Below, in pieces: positions 7,634 through 15,785 of a stretch of 64,000 nucleotides of DNA; within the stretch, counting starts at the first letter, position 1; every line of letters starts with the position of its first letter. The translations under genes and the position numbers were made by a program. The stretch is from contig SVHN01000001.1 in NCBI GenBank assembly GCA_015055805.1, forward strand, positions 62,001 through 126,000, given 5' to 3'. Source of the stretch: Clostridiales bacterium. Lineage in GTDB: Bacteria; Bacillota; Clostridia; Christensenellales; Borkfalkiaceae. Under the pieces are notes generated by a model, which was not told where the DNA came from, searched no databases, and saw nothing but the letters and a program-made list of their open reading frames with translations.

Positions 7634-9679
7634 TTATCTTACCTTTATTGTGTAAACGCAAGGCGTATTTCCGGAAATCCTATCGAAACGGATACGGATT
7701 TTATCCTGACCTTTCTCAGCCTTAACGGGGAAAGAAAGCATCATTTTGCCGTCAATCTTTTGTTTAATCTCGGTTACGTTTTCACCGACGGTGATTTTAA
7801 GATCAAGGCTTTCGCCTGAGGTTGATGCGAGAACTTCGATAACGTTATCAGCGTTTTCTTTTAACTTTAATTCATAAGAGAACCAGCCGTGGGCGTTAAT
7901 GGTGCTCCACTTCATACCCTTTCTATTTCCACAGATACGGCAGAGTTCGCCGTTTATTATCATAGAGTCGGAGAAGTTTACTTCCTTTTGAAGTCTATGC
8001 GATTCGTTTGCGCCGCCGCAGATAACGTAGTCTACTAGGTTTTCTTTTTTCAACTTATCGTTAAGCGCAGTTTCGTACTTAAAGCTTATCTCTGTTTCCT
8101 TAACGAAATTTTCAATGAGTTCAGCGTAGCCGAAACTGTTGAAAGCACCGTCACCGACTATGCAGTAGAATTTTTCTTTAAGTTTTTCTTTGCCTTCTGC
8201 GTTATATTTTTTAAGGTTGTCAAAACGCGCGTACAAATCAGTTTTGTATTCTTCTTTTCCGCTTTCTAAATATCTTGCGTAGTCGATATAAGCATAGGTG
8301 AGTTCTACCCAAACCTTAGCGACCATATCAAGGTTAGTAAACTGAACGTATAATTTGTCGTATTCGCTGTCGTCGATTTTTCCTTTAAGAGCAAGGAGTT
8401 TATTAAGCGCGTCGGCAGCAAGTTCTTTTGCGCTGAGTTTTTCTTCAATAACGCCTTCTATCGGACCACGTTCCCAGCCGATAGGGATAAACCACTCGTT
8501 GGATGCGATATCGTAACTTTCTTTCATCATCTCAAAATAGAAATGGTTCTTGCTGTGATTAAGCGACGGGAATAGACTTAGTTCGCTGAAATAATAGCCC
8601 TGCAAATAAATAATCTTTTTAAGAATTTCTTCGGTGTTTTCGACCACGGCGCGAACTTCCTTAAACGCTGCGCCGTATTTTTCTTTTAAGAATTCGTCGA
8701 TCGCCTCGTCAACGTCAAGCCCGTTCATAACGGCGTGCATAATGTTAAGGTTGACTTCGTTGATAGTGCCGAACGGAATATTTCCGTTACGGTCGATACG
8801 CGAAACGTAACCAGCAGGTTTAAACTGTTCGCAGTATTCAAACTTATTCTTAATGTGGTCTTTAAGCATAAGCGGAAGTCTACCTTTACCGAAGAATTCA
8901 CCAAAGATATCCGTTTCTACGAAAAGCGGATTTTTCTTAATCTTGTTATAGAACTTGTTGTGTGGCGCGGTAAGGCTCCAGTCAAACTGCGTCCATTTAT
9001 CCATAATGAACATCTCGTTAGAAATTTCTTCGTATGCCTTGGTCATCATAACGTAGTCTTCTTCTAAGCTAGCAAACGGACGAACGATAAGGTCTTTACC
9101 TAAACGCTTACAGGTATCGTAAAGAATCTGCGTAACGTACTTAACTCTTTCTACTTTTCCGAGCTTTTGCTTTTTCAAACGGAGTAGGGGAACTTTGGTT
9201 TCGTGCAAGGTCAAAATTAAACCGTCCATAAACGGATAAGCGTCGTAAAAATCAATAATTCTGTTTTCAAGATAATCCTTAACTATGGGGTGAGTAACTT
9301 CGATATCACCGTCTTCGTTAAGCGTTTCGGGATAGGTTTCCTTAAAACCCGTGGGTAGGTCGAGTTCGTGATGCCAAAAATAATTTTTGATACCGTGCTC
9401 ACTAGCCTTTTTGGTGCATTTATTTACGACGTCTAAGCAATAGTCAACGTATTCGGCGTCTTTGCCGTCGTTAAACTGCGCGTACTTTTTAAGGTAAATC
9501 ATACCGTCAACGTTACCGCGAACGCCGTCGTGCGTAGGTCCGATAAGCTGTAAGTGGTCGTAGCCGTGCTTTATAGCATAATCGGTCATAAACATATAAT
9601 AATCTCCGTCAACAACGACGGGGTTAAGGAAAGATACGCCCTTAATCATTTGACGTGGCGTACATACTTTCTTTGCCAT
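7634..9679 (-). CDS. Putative TIM-barrel glycoside hydrolase-like protein
   Basis: 681 residues, cytoplasmic (no signal peptide). I do not recognise a named family with certainty. The first 340 residues look like a TIM barrel: FWHHELDLP, DGLILTLHET, IVRPFA, ETDIFGEFFGKGRLP and FGTINEVNLNIMHAV recall the layout of GH67 alpha-glucuronidases, where EYFG/EYLG and an Asn-rich strand precede a helical region. A helical middle follows (340-560), and the C-terminal 120 residues resemble a beta-sandwich, as found at the end of some arabinofuranosidases (GWFSYELKLK and on). It stands alone under a consensus promoter. A glucuronidase-type role is inference. Confidence 0.5.
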   Translation of the reverse strand: MAKKVCTPRQMIKGVSFLNPVVVDGDYYMFMTDYAIKHGYDHLQLIGPTHDGVRGNVDGMIYLKKYAQFNDGKDAEYVDYCLDVVNKCTKKASEHGIKNYFWHHELDLPTGFKETYPETLNEDGDIEVTHPIVKDYLENRIIDFYDAYPFMDGLILTLHETKVPLLRLKKQKLGKVERVKYVTQILYDTCKRLGKDLIVRPFASLEEDYVMMTKAYEEISNEMFIMDKWTQFDWSLTAPHNKFYNKIKKNPLFVETDIFGEFFGKGRLPLMLKDHIKNKFEYCEQFKPAGYVSRIDRNGNIPFGTINEVNLNIMHAVMNGLDVDEAIDEFLKEKYGAAFKEVRAVVENTEEILKKIIYLQGYYFSELSLFPSLNHSKNHFYFEMMKESYDIASNEWFIPIGWERGPIEGVIEEKLSAKELAADALNKLLALKGKIDDSEYDKLYVQFTNLDMVAKVWVELTYAYIDYARYLESGKEEYKTDLYARFDNLKKYNAEGKEKLKEKFYCIVGDGAFNSFGYAELIENFVKETEISFKYETALNDKLKKENLVDYVICGGANESHRLQKEVNFSDSMIINGELCRICGNRKGMKWSTINAHGWFSYELKLKENADNVIEVLASTSGESLDLKITVGENVTEIKQKIDGKMMLSFPVKAEKGQDKIRIRFDRISGNTPCVYTIKVR

Positions 9680-9718
9680 TTGTTTTCTCCTTTAAAACGC
9701 TTTTTAATAATCCTATAC

Positions 9719-9747
9719 ATTATACTGTATAAATAAATGGTTGTCAA
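9719..9747 (-). promoter_or_regulatory. Consensus sigma-A promoter for the glycosidase-like gene
   Basis: On the minus strand TTGACA (9747-9742), 17 bases, TATAAT (9724-9719). The transcript would carry about 30 bases of leader with an AAAGGAG site before the ATG at 9679. Confidence 0.88.
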
Positions 9748-9909
9748 CCGCAAAGCAAAAATACTTTTAACAAAAATTGATCAAAGATAATCGTTTGCCG
9801 TTAATTTTCTTATTAAAGTGTAAAAATTTTTTTTATTTTTGATGGACATATACCTATTTTATTATTCTAAAAGGGTGATACAATCTCGGTGACTTCGGAG
9901 GGGACGAAA

Positions 9910-11346
9910 TTGCTTAATGAAATTATATACAGGATAAACAAAATCGAAGCTGAACAACAGACTAGGAAAAAGGAAGACAGGCTGTCGCAGTATAACAGCG
10001 GACAAGTAAAACACTTAAAACAGCTTGCCTTTCATAAATGCCCCAAGAAAAACCGTTGGGTATTCGGGGGAAACCGTAGCGGTAAAACCGAGTGCGGCGC
10101 GGTCGAGGCGGTGTATATGGCGCGCGGAATACACCCGTATCGGCAAAACCGCGACAACGTTTTCGGTTGGGTTGTATCCCTTTCCCAACAGGTGCAAAGG
10201 GACGTTGCTCAGGCAAAGGTTTTAAATTATCTAAATAGGTCTTGGATAGAAGACGTGACCATGCTTTCGGGTAAAAAGGACAGTCTTAAATACGGTGTTA
10301 TCGATCAGATAATAATAAAAAACGTGTTTGGCGGGCGGTCGGTTATCGGGTTTAAGTCGTGCGACCAAGGCAGAGAAAAGTTTCAAGGCAGTTCGCTTGA
10401 CTTCGTGTGGTTCGACGAAGAACCGCCCAAGGACGTTTACGACGAGTGCCGTATGCGTGTCATAGATAAAAAAGGTGATATATTCGGGACGATGACACCG
10501 CTTAAAGGTCTTACCTTTATCCACGACGAGATTTATCTAAACGTAAATAAATCCGACGACGTGTGGTACGAGTTTATGGAGTGGGCGGATAATCCGTATC
10601 TAGATAAAGACGAGATATCCGCGCTGACAAAATCACTCTCTGACGATCAGCTTGACAGCAGGCGTTACGGAAAGTTTAAGGCGGCAAGCGGACTTGTGTA
10701 TCCGGAATTTGACGAGAATATTCACGTTCTTAAAGAGCCGTTCAATATTCCTAGCGAGTGGCAGGACGTAATATCCATTGACCCCGGATTAAACAATCCG
10801 CTCTCGGCGCATTGGTACGCGGTTGATTACGATTCCAACGTGTACGTTATAGCCGAGCATTTTGAATCGGGAAGAGATATAGAGTACCACTCTGAACGAA
10901 TAAAGAGCATTTCAAATAGGCTGGGTTGGAAAAAGGATAGGTGCGGAAGACTTACCGCCCTTATCGACTCGGCGGCTAATCAAAAAACGTTGGCGTCGTT
11001 AAAGAGCGTATCCGAACTTTTTTATGAATACGGCATTGCCGTAAACCCAAACGTAAATAAGGATATGTTCAGCGGAATACAGAGAGTCAAAGAGTATTTA
11101 AGGGTTCGCGACGGAAGAAGTAAACTTTATATTTTTCCCGAGTGCGTAAACCTTATACGAGAACTTAAAACCTATCGTTGGGGTGACGGGGATAATCCGA
11201 AAAAGACCGACGACCACGCCTTAGACGAGCTTAGGTATTACTTGATGTCAAAGCCTGAAAACACGCCTCCGAAAGTAGAAAAAACGTTAATCCAGAAAGA
11301 CAAGGAAAGGCTAATCAGGAAACTTATAAATGAAAGGAAAAGTTAA
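9910..11346 (+). CDS. terL: Phage terminase large subunit
   Basis: 478 residues; the motor that pumps DNA into the capsid and cuts it. The ATPase Walker A is GGNRSGKTE (about residues 53-61) and Walker B is LDFVWFDEEPP. The C-terminal RNase H-like nuclease has its acidic residues in SIDPG, ALIDSA and KTDDHALDELRYY. All catalytic positions appear intact. I chose the TTG at 9910 because GGAGGGG (9897-9903) lies 6 bases before it; a GTG at 9889 would add seven residues but has no good site. It overlaps the next gene by 17 bases. Confidence 0.92.
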   Translation: MLNEIIYRINKIEAEQQTRKKEDRLSQYNSGQVKHLKQLAFHKCPKKNRWVFGGNRSGKTECGAVEAVYMARGIHPYRQNRDNVFGWVVSLSQQVQRDVAQAKVLNYLNRSWIEDVTMLSGKKDSLKYGVIDQIIIKNVFGGRSVIGFKSCDQGREKFQGSSLDFVWFDEEPPKDVYDECRMRVIDKKGDIFGTMTPLKGLTFIHDEIYLNVNKSDDVWYEFMEWADNPYLDKDEISALTKSLSDDQLDSRRYGKFKAASGLVYPEFDENIHVLKEPFNIPSEWQDVISIDPGLNNPLSAHWYAVDYDSNVYVIAEHFESGRDIEYHSERIKSISNRLGWKKDRCGRLTALIDSAANQKTLASLKSVSELFYEYGIAVNPNVNKDMFSGIQRVKEYLRVRDGRSKLYIFPECVNLIRELKTYRWGDGDNPKKTDDHALDELRYYLMSKPENTPPKVEKTLIQKDKERLIRKLINERKS

Positions 11347-11626
11347 GAGCAAAAAGAGCGTATCTCAATCGGACTTTAAGGACGCGCTTGTGAAAAAAGC
11401 GTTAGGCTACGACTGTACCGAAGTGGTCGAAGAATACGTTAGCGGTGACGAGGGGGAAATTCGCCTTACTAAAAAGAAGGTAACCAAGAAAAACGTCCCA
11501 CCAGATATAACCGCCATAAAACTTCTGATAGACCAAACCGATCAGCCGATAGAAGAACTTTCAGACGAACAGTTAGAAGTGGAAAAGCAGCGGCTCTTGA
11601 AGTTGTTGAAAGAGTACGAAAATTAA
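11330..11626 (+). CDS. Small terminase-like phage protein
   Basis: 98 residues, highly charged. The pattern KKALGYDCTEVVEEY, then LTKKKVTKKNVPPDITAIKLL resembles the C-terminal part of phBC6A51-type small terminase subunits (KALGY...KVPPD..A...L), though the DNA-binding helix-turn-helix usually found at the N-terminus is missing. The last 30 residues are a Glu/Leu helix. Gene overlap with terL supports a packaging role, probably as a partner of the large subunit. It may instead be an adaptor with only the motor-binding half. Confidence 0.55.
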   Translation: MKGKVKSKKSVSQSDFKDALVKKALGYDCTEVVEEYVSGDEGEIRLTKKKVTKKNVPPDITAIKLLIDQTDQPIEELSDEQLEVEKQRLLKLLKEYEN

Positions 11627-11660
11627 GGCAAAGTAATGCTGAGATTTAAAGGAGAAAAAA

Positions 11661-13544
11661 TTGCAAAGTAAAAACAAAGAACAAACGATTGCGCCAGAAA
11701 AAGAACGCGCGCAATACATTGAAGACCTAATTAGAGAGGTCGAAGAAGACTTTGAAGAGCGCAGACAAGAGCGGTACAATTACGAGCGGCAATGGGAACT
11801 AAACATGAACTTTTTGTCGGGCAATCAATACTGCGACGTAAATTCACGCGGAGAGATTACTTCGGAAGACAAAACTTTCTTTTGGCAGAACCACCGCGTA
11901 TACAACCACATTGCGCCCATAATCGAATCGCGCTTAGCAAAGTTTTCAAGAATACAGCCGACGGTGTCGGTTAGACCTAAGTCGGACGACGACAAAGAAG
12001 TAGCCGCTGCGCAGACCGCCGAAATGATTATATCGGGCGCGTTTAAGCGTGCGGAAGTAGAGAGCGTGGTTAAAAAAACTACGGCTTGGAGCGAAACCTG
12101 TGGAACGGGCTTTTATAAGATAGTGTGGAATAATCACGGCGGAGATAAGATAGGCGAACTTGACGGCGAGCCCGTTTACGAAGGTGACGTAAGTGTTATT
12201 GCCGTGTCGCCGTTCGAGATTTTTCCCGATAGTCTATATTCGGGGGATATCAAAGATTGTAACAGTATTATCCACGCTAGGGCAATGACCGTTGGTGAGA
12301 TAGCAACTAAATACGGCGTTGCCGTAGTCGGTGAAGAAGTTGGAATATTTAACCTTAATAAGCCCACTTCAAATGCTAGAAAAAAGAGTTCGGAATCGAC
12401 CTTGAAAAACGCGGCGATAGTAATCGAACGCTACGAAAGACCTTGCAAGCAGTTCCCACTAGGACGACTTACCACCGTTTGTAACGGTACGCTTTTGTTC
12501 ACAGGTGATTTGCCGTACTTAAACGGTGAAAACGGAGAACGAGGTTTTCCGTTCGTAAAGCAGGTTTCAAACAGCGTTACGGGCAGTTTTTTCGGGTCGA
12601 GCGTTATAGAAAGGCTTATCCCGATACAGAGAGCGTTCAACGCAGTAAAGAACAGAAAACACGAGTTTTTAAATAGGCTTTCAATGGGTGTAATGACAGT
12701 TGAAGACGGTTCGGTGGACGTGGACGACCTTGCAGAAGACGGACTTTCACCGGGAAAAATCTTGGTGTATAGACAGGGCGCGAAAGCCCCCGAACTTATG
12801 TCGGATAAGACCATGCCCGACGACTTTAATACCGAAGAAGATAAACTTATAAACGAGTTTGTTATAGTCAGTGGTGTTAGTGACGTTTCATCAAGTTCTA
12901 CTAACGCATCACTTACTAGCGGAAGTGCGTTAGAAATTCTCGTTGAACAGGACAATTCAAGATTGCTTGCAACCGCCGACGATATAAGACGCTGTTACGT
13001 TGAAATTGCAAAACAAACCATAAGGCTTTTTTCGCAGTTCACAGAAGGCGTAAGGGCGGTAAGATATTCGGACGAAAACAATAAGACCAAAGTGTTTTAC
13101 GCGGACGAACGCGCGGTCAAGTCGGACGATGTATATTTAGAGAATGAAAACGAACTTTTGTATACCCATAGCCAGAAAAAGGATATGATATTTAAGCTTT
13201 ACGAAAGTGGACTTTTAACCGACGAGCAAGGTAAACTTCGCACGGCAACTAAGGAAAAAATTCTGTCGCTTTTGGGATATAAAGACCTTGATTATCAAAA
13301 GGGTATTGCAAGACTTCAAGAAGAAAAAGCGCAAAGAGAAAACGAGCGCGCGTTAAAAGAAGAAATATTCGTGGAAGAGATAGACGACGACCTTATCCAC
13401 GTAGACGAACACGTCAGGTACGTTTTAAGCGAATATAACGTACTAGACGACCAACAAAAGACACGCTTTTACACGCATATAAAAGAACATAAAGAGCGTG
13501 CAAAAGAAAGCGTTCAAAACAAAGAAAATATTGAAGAGGTATAA
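11661..13544 (+). CDS. Phage portal protein
   Basis: 627 residues. Portals form the twelve-fold ring through which DNA enters and leaves the capsid. Typical features: N-terminal helix with RRQERYNYERQWELNMNFLSGNQY, the wing segment, IPIQRAFNAVKNRKHEFLNRLS near the crown-stem helix, and the TSGSALEILVEQDNSRL stretch seen in P22/podovirus-like portals. The C-terminal 100 residues form a charged helix, like the barrel extension of large podoviral portals. Start is TTG with AAAGGAG 8 bases upstream. Size and sequence favour the P22/T7-type class over HK97-type portals. Confidence 0.87.
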   Translation: MQSKNKEQTIAPEKERAQYIEDLIREVEEDFEERRQERYNYERQWELNMNFLSGNQYCDVNSRGEITSEDKTFFWQNHRVYNHIAPIIESRLAKFSRIQPTVSVRPKSDDDKEVAAAQTAEMIISGAFKRAEVESVVKKTTAWSETCGTGFYKIVWNNHGGDKIGELDGEPVYEGDVSVIAVSPFEIFPDSLYSGDIKDCNSIIHARAMTVGEIATKYGVAVVGEEVGIFNLNKPTSNARKKSSESTLKNAAIVIERYERPCKQFPLGRLTTVCNGTLLFTGDLPYLNGENGERGFPFVKQVSNSVTGSFFGSSVIERLIPIQRAFNAVKNRKHEFLNRLSMGVMTVEDGSVDVDDLAEDGLSPGKILVYRQGAKAPELMSDKTMPDDFNTEEDKLINEFVIVSGVSDVSSSSTNASLTSGSALEILVEQDNSRLLATADDIRRCYVEIAKQTIRLFSQFTEGVRAVRYSDENNKTKVFYADERAVKSDDVYLENENELLYTHSQKKDMIFKLYESGLLTDEQGKLRTATKEKILSLLGYKDLDYQKGIARLQEEKAQRENERALKEEIFVEEIDDDLIHVDEHVRYVLSEYNVLDDQQKTRFYTHIKEHKERAKESVQNKENIEEV

Positions 13545-13547
13545 AAA

Positions 13548-13982
13548 ATGGAAGAACTTAAAAATGAACAAACGGAAGTTAAGTCGCACCCCGCGGAGGC
13601 GGAACAAAACGTAGGCGAAGGAGTAGCGGAAGTCTCATTAGGAAAGTTTAAGGACGTAAAAGCCTTGCTTAGCGCTTATAATTCTTTAGAATCTGAGTTT
13701 ACCAAACGCTGTCAGAAGATAAAGGAGTTAGAAAGCGCGTTGTCTGCAATCGACAAGGAATCCCCGAAAGCAGAAGAGACGGCAAAAAAAGAGAACCAAC
13801 CAGAAGATATAAGCGGAGAGAAAAAGGAAGAAATTCTCAAAGAGTATTTGACAGGAATTCTCGGCAGAAAGCAAAAGGCAATAGTCCTTGACGGATCGGG
13901 CGTGGGCGTAAAGACGCCTGTACACCGTCCCAAAACTATAAGGCAGGCAGGAGAGCTTGCAAAAGAAATTTTCAGCAAATAA
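13548..13982 (+). CDS. Phage scaffolding-like protein
   Basis: 144 residues, very rich in Glu and Lys, with a central segment GKFKDVKALLSAYNSLESEFTKR that I associate with scaffold proteins of Gram-positive podoviruses and siphoviruses (dvkaLl.aYnsLesEFTkr). A helical, coiled-coil-like middle (about residues 45-100) and a basic C-terminus (KTPVHRPKTIRQA), the usual capsid-binding arrangement. Position between portal and capsid genes fits. It would guide capsid assembly and then leave. Three bases separate it from the portal stop codon. Confidence 0.75.
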   Translation: MEELKNEQTEVKSHPAEAEQNVGEGVAEVSLGKFKDVKALLSAYNSLESEFTKRCQKIKELESALSAIDKESPKAEETAKKENQPEDISGEKKEEILKEYLTGILGRKQKAIVLDGSGVGVKTPVHRPKTIRQAGELAKEIFSK

Positions 13983-13998
13983 AAATTAAGGAGAAAAT

Positions 13999-15159
13999 AT
14001 GGCAATTACATTAAAGAACGCAGACGCTGCGTTGAAAACTTTTTATCTTGACGCAGTAAGCGATCAATTAAACAACGGAATTAGCCCGTTTTACGCGGCT
14101 ATTGAAAAAAGTACGGCAGACGTATGGGGCAAGGAAGTAAAACGCCTCGTATCCTACGGCGTAAACGGCGGTATCGGCGCAGGTACTGAGGACGGCAACT
14201 TGCCGACAGCGGCAGGGAACAACTACGCGCAGTTTACCACTACCCTTAAAAATCTTTACGGCGTAATTGAAATTTCCGACAAAGCGATAAGAGCGTCGGA
14301 AAACAAGGCAGGCGCGTTCGTAAATCTTCTCGATGCAGAAATGGAAGGACTTATTAAGGCAAGTAGATTCAACTTCGGCAGAATGCTTTACGGCAACGGC
14401 TTAGGTATGCTCGGTACTGTCGTAAATTCAGGCACTGACTACATGATTTTTGATTCGGTTCAGAATATGGCTGAAGGAATGGTTATTGAGTTTAGAGATA
14501 ACGTTGACCAAGAAACCGACATTGTAAAAAGAGTTATTAGTGTAGACAGAGCTAATAACACTATATTCGTAGATGGTGATATAAGCATAGATATGCAAAA
14601 TTATACTGCTTATTTGCAGGGCTCTGAAGGTAACGAACTTTCCGGTCTCGGCACGATTTTTAACAACAAGAACGAGATTTACGGCTACGATAAAGATATG
14701 AACGCTTGGATTAAGCCTTACGACGTAAATAAAGTCGGCACAATTACCGAAGATCATATTCAGATTGCGCTTGACGAGATTGAACAGGCTAGTGGCAACA
14801 CGCCCAACCTAATCATTTGTTCTTGGGGCGTTAGAAGAGCACTTCTTAAACTGTTCGCAGAGAATAAGCGTATTGTAAACAGCATGGAAATAGCAGGCGG
14901 ATTTAACGCTATAAGCTATAATGGTATACCTATCGTTACCGACAGATTCTGTCCTAAGGGAACTATGTATATGCTTAACACCAACGATTTCACACTTCAC
15001 CAGCTCTGCGATTGGCAATGGCTTGAAAGCGACGACGGTAGCATCTTAAAACAAATACCCGGTAAGCCCGTGTACACGGCTACTCTCGTAAAATACGCCG
15101 ATCTATTATGTACCCGTCCCTGCGGTCAGGGTAGGCTCAGAGGCATCACCGAAGCTTAA
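13999..15159 (+). CDS. Phage major capsid protein
   Basis: 386 residues, expected to adopt the HK97 fold. Visible pattern: N-terminal arm, SPFYAAIEKSTADVWGKEVKRLV, the long spine helix region (DAEMEGLIKASRFNFGRMLYGNG), an inserted beta-rich stretch (about 150-215) with GLGTIF at its end, then NLIICSWGVRRALLKLF, YNGIPIVTDRFCPKGTMYMLN and LCTRPCGQGRLRGI as the A-domain. The nucleotide stretch 14440-14620, matching the inserted domain, is richer in A and T than the rest of the gene. Strong AAGGAG site 7 bases upstream. The gene is followed by a 12-bp hairpin that likely sets capsid over connector expression. Confidence 0.9.
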   Translation: MAITLKNADAALKTFYLDAVSDQLNNGISPFYAAIEKSTADVWGKEVKRLVSYGVNGGIGAGTEDGNLPTAAGNNYAQFTTTLKNLYGVIEISDKAIRASENKAGAFVNLLDAEMEGLIKASRFNFGRMLYGNGLGMLGTVVNSGTDYMIFDSVQNMAEGMVIEFRDNVDQETDIVKRVISVDRANNTIFVDGDISIDMQNYTAYLQGSEGNELSGLGTIFNNKNEIYGYDKDMNAWIKPYDVNKVGTITEDHIQIALDEIEQASGNTPNLIICSWGVRRALLKLFAENKRIVNSMEIAGGFNAISYNGIPIVTDRFCPKGTMYMLNTNDFTLHQLCDWQWLESDDGSILKQIPGKPVYTATLVKYADLLCTRPCGQGRLRGITEA

Positions 15160-15170
15160 ATTTAGTCTAG

Positions 15171-15203
15171 AAATTGCCGAGCGAAATGCTCGGCAATTTT
15201 ACA
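15171..15203 (+). terminator. Hairpin after the capsid gene, partial terminator
   Basis: A perfect 12-bp stem (15171-15182 with 15188-15199), 5-base loop, followed by only four T. It lies between the capsid stop and the connector RBS and probably trims read-through or protects the capsid mRNA 3' end. Confidence 0.7.
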
Positions 15204-15221
15204 ATAACAAGGAGGTTTATT

Positions 15222-15785
15222 ATGACAGTAAAAGAAGTGCTTAAAACTACGGCAATGCTGCTTGGAAGAGAAGACGTAAGCGGATATCTCGACGAATCTA
15301 ACAAAGACGTAGGCGAAGATACGTTGTCTAGCGTAAACGTTTTAGTGGGGCTTGTTAATCTAGTCATAAGCGAACTGTCTAACTCGTATATTCCGTTGGT
15401 TAAGACTGAAACGGTAAGCGTGTCAGGCGGGAAAGTCTATTTTTCCACACTCAGCGAAACGGCGTTAAAGATCCAAAAAGTTTTTGTCGGGGCGGATAGA
15501 GAAATAGATTTTAGTTATCACCCCGAATATATAACCGTCGACGGGCAATCGGAAGTTATGGTTCAGTACGAATATTTGCCGTCAAACCGCGGTCTTGAAG
15601 ACGACGTCGGTTATACCGAAAGACAGGTCGCTAGACGTGTACTAGCTTACGGAACGGCGGCGGAGTTTTGTATTACCGAAGGAAGTTTCGACAAGGCGGT
15701 TATGTGGCACGAACGTTACGTTGAAGAGTTAAAGTCGATATGCCTACCCACTAATTCAAAAATAAAGACGAGGAGTTGGGTATAA
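15222..15785 (+). CDS. Phage head-to-neck connector-like protein
   Basis: 187 residues from the ATG at 15222, set by AAGGAGG 5 bases upstream; a TTG at 15174 would start inside the preceding hairpin and is rejected. The helical start (VKEVLKTTAMLLGREDVSGYL), central strand-rich part and helical end (RQVARRVLAYGTAAEFCITEG) fit the four-helix connector proteins such as T7 gp11 and P22 gp4 that bind beneath the portal. The call rests mainly on size, fold-like pattern and position after the capsid gene. Confidence 0.6.
   Translation: MTVKEVLKTTAMLLGREDVSGYLDESNKDVGEDTLSSVNVLVGLVNLVISELSNSYIPLVKTETVSVSGGKVYFSTLSETALKIQKVFVGADREIDFSYHPEYITVDGQSEVMVQYEYLPSNRGLEDDVGYTERQVARRVLAYGTAAEFCITEGSFDKAVMWHERYVEELKSICLPTNSKIKTRSWV

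Noticed and set aside
12431..12955. 174-codon minus-strand open frame inside the portal gene
   Set aside because: Ser/Thr-rich shadow of the real portal frame; no start signal and no conserved motif.
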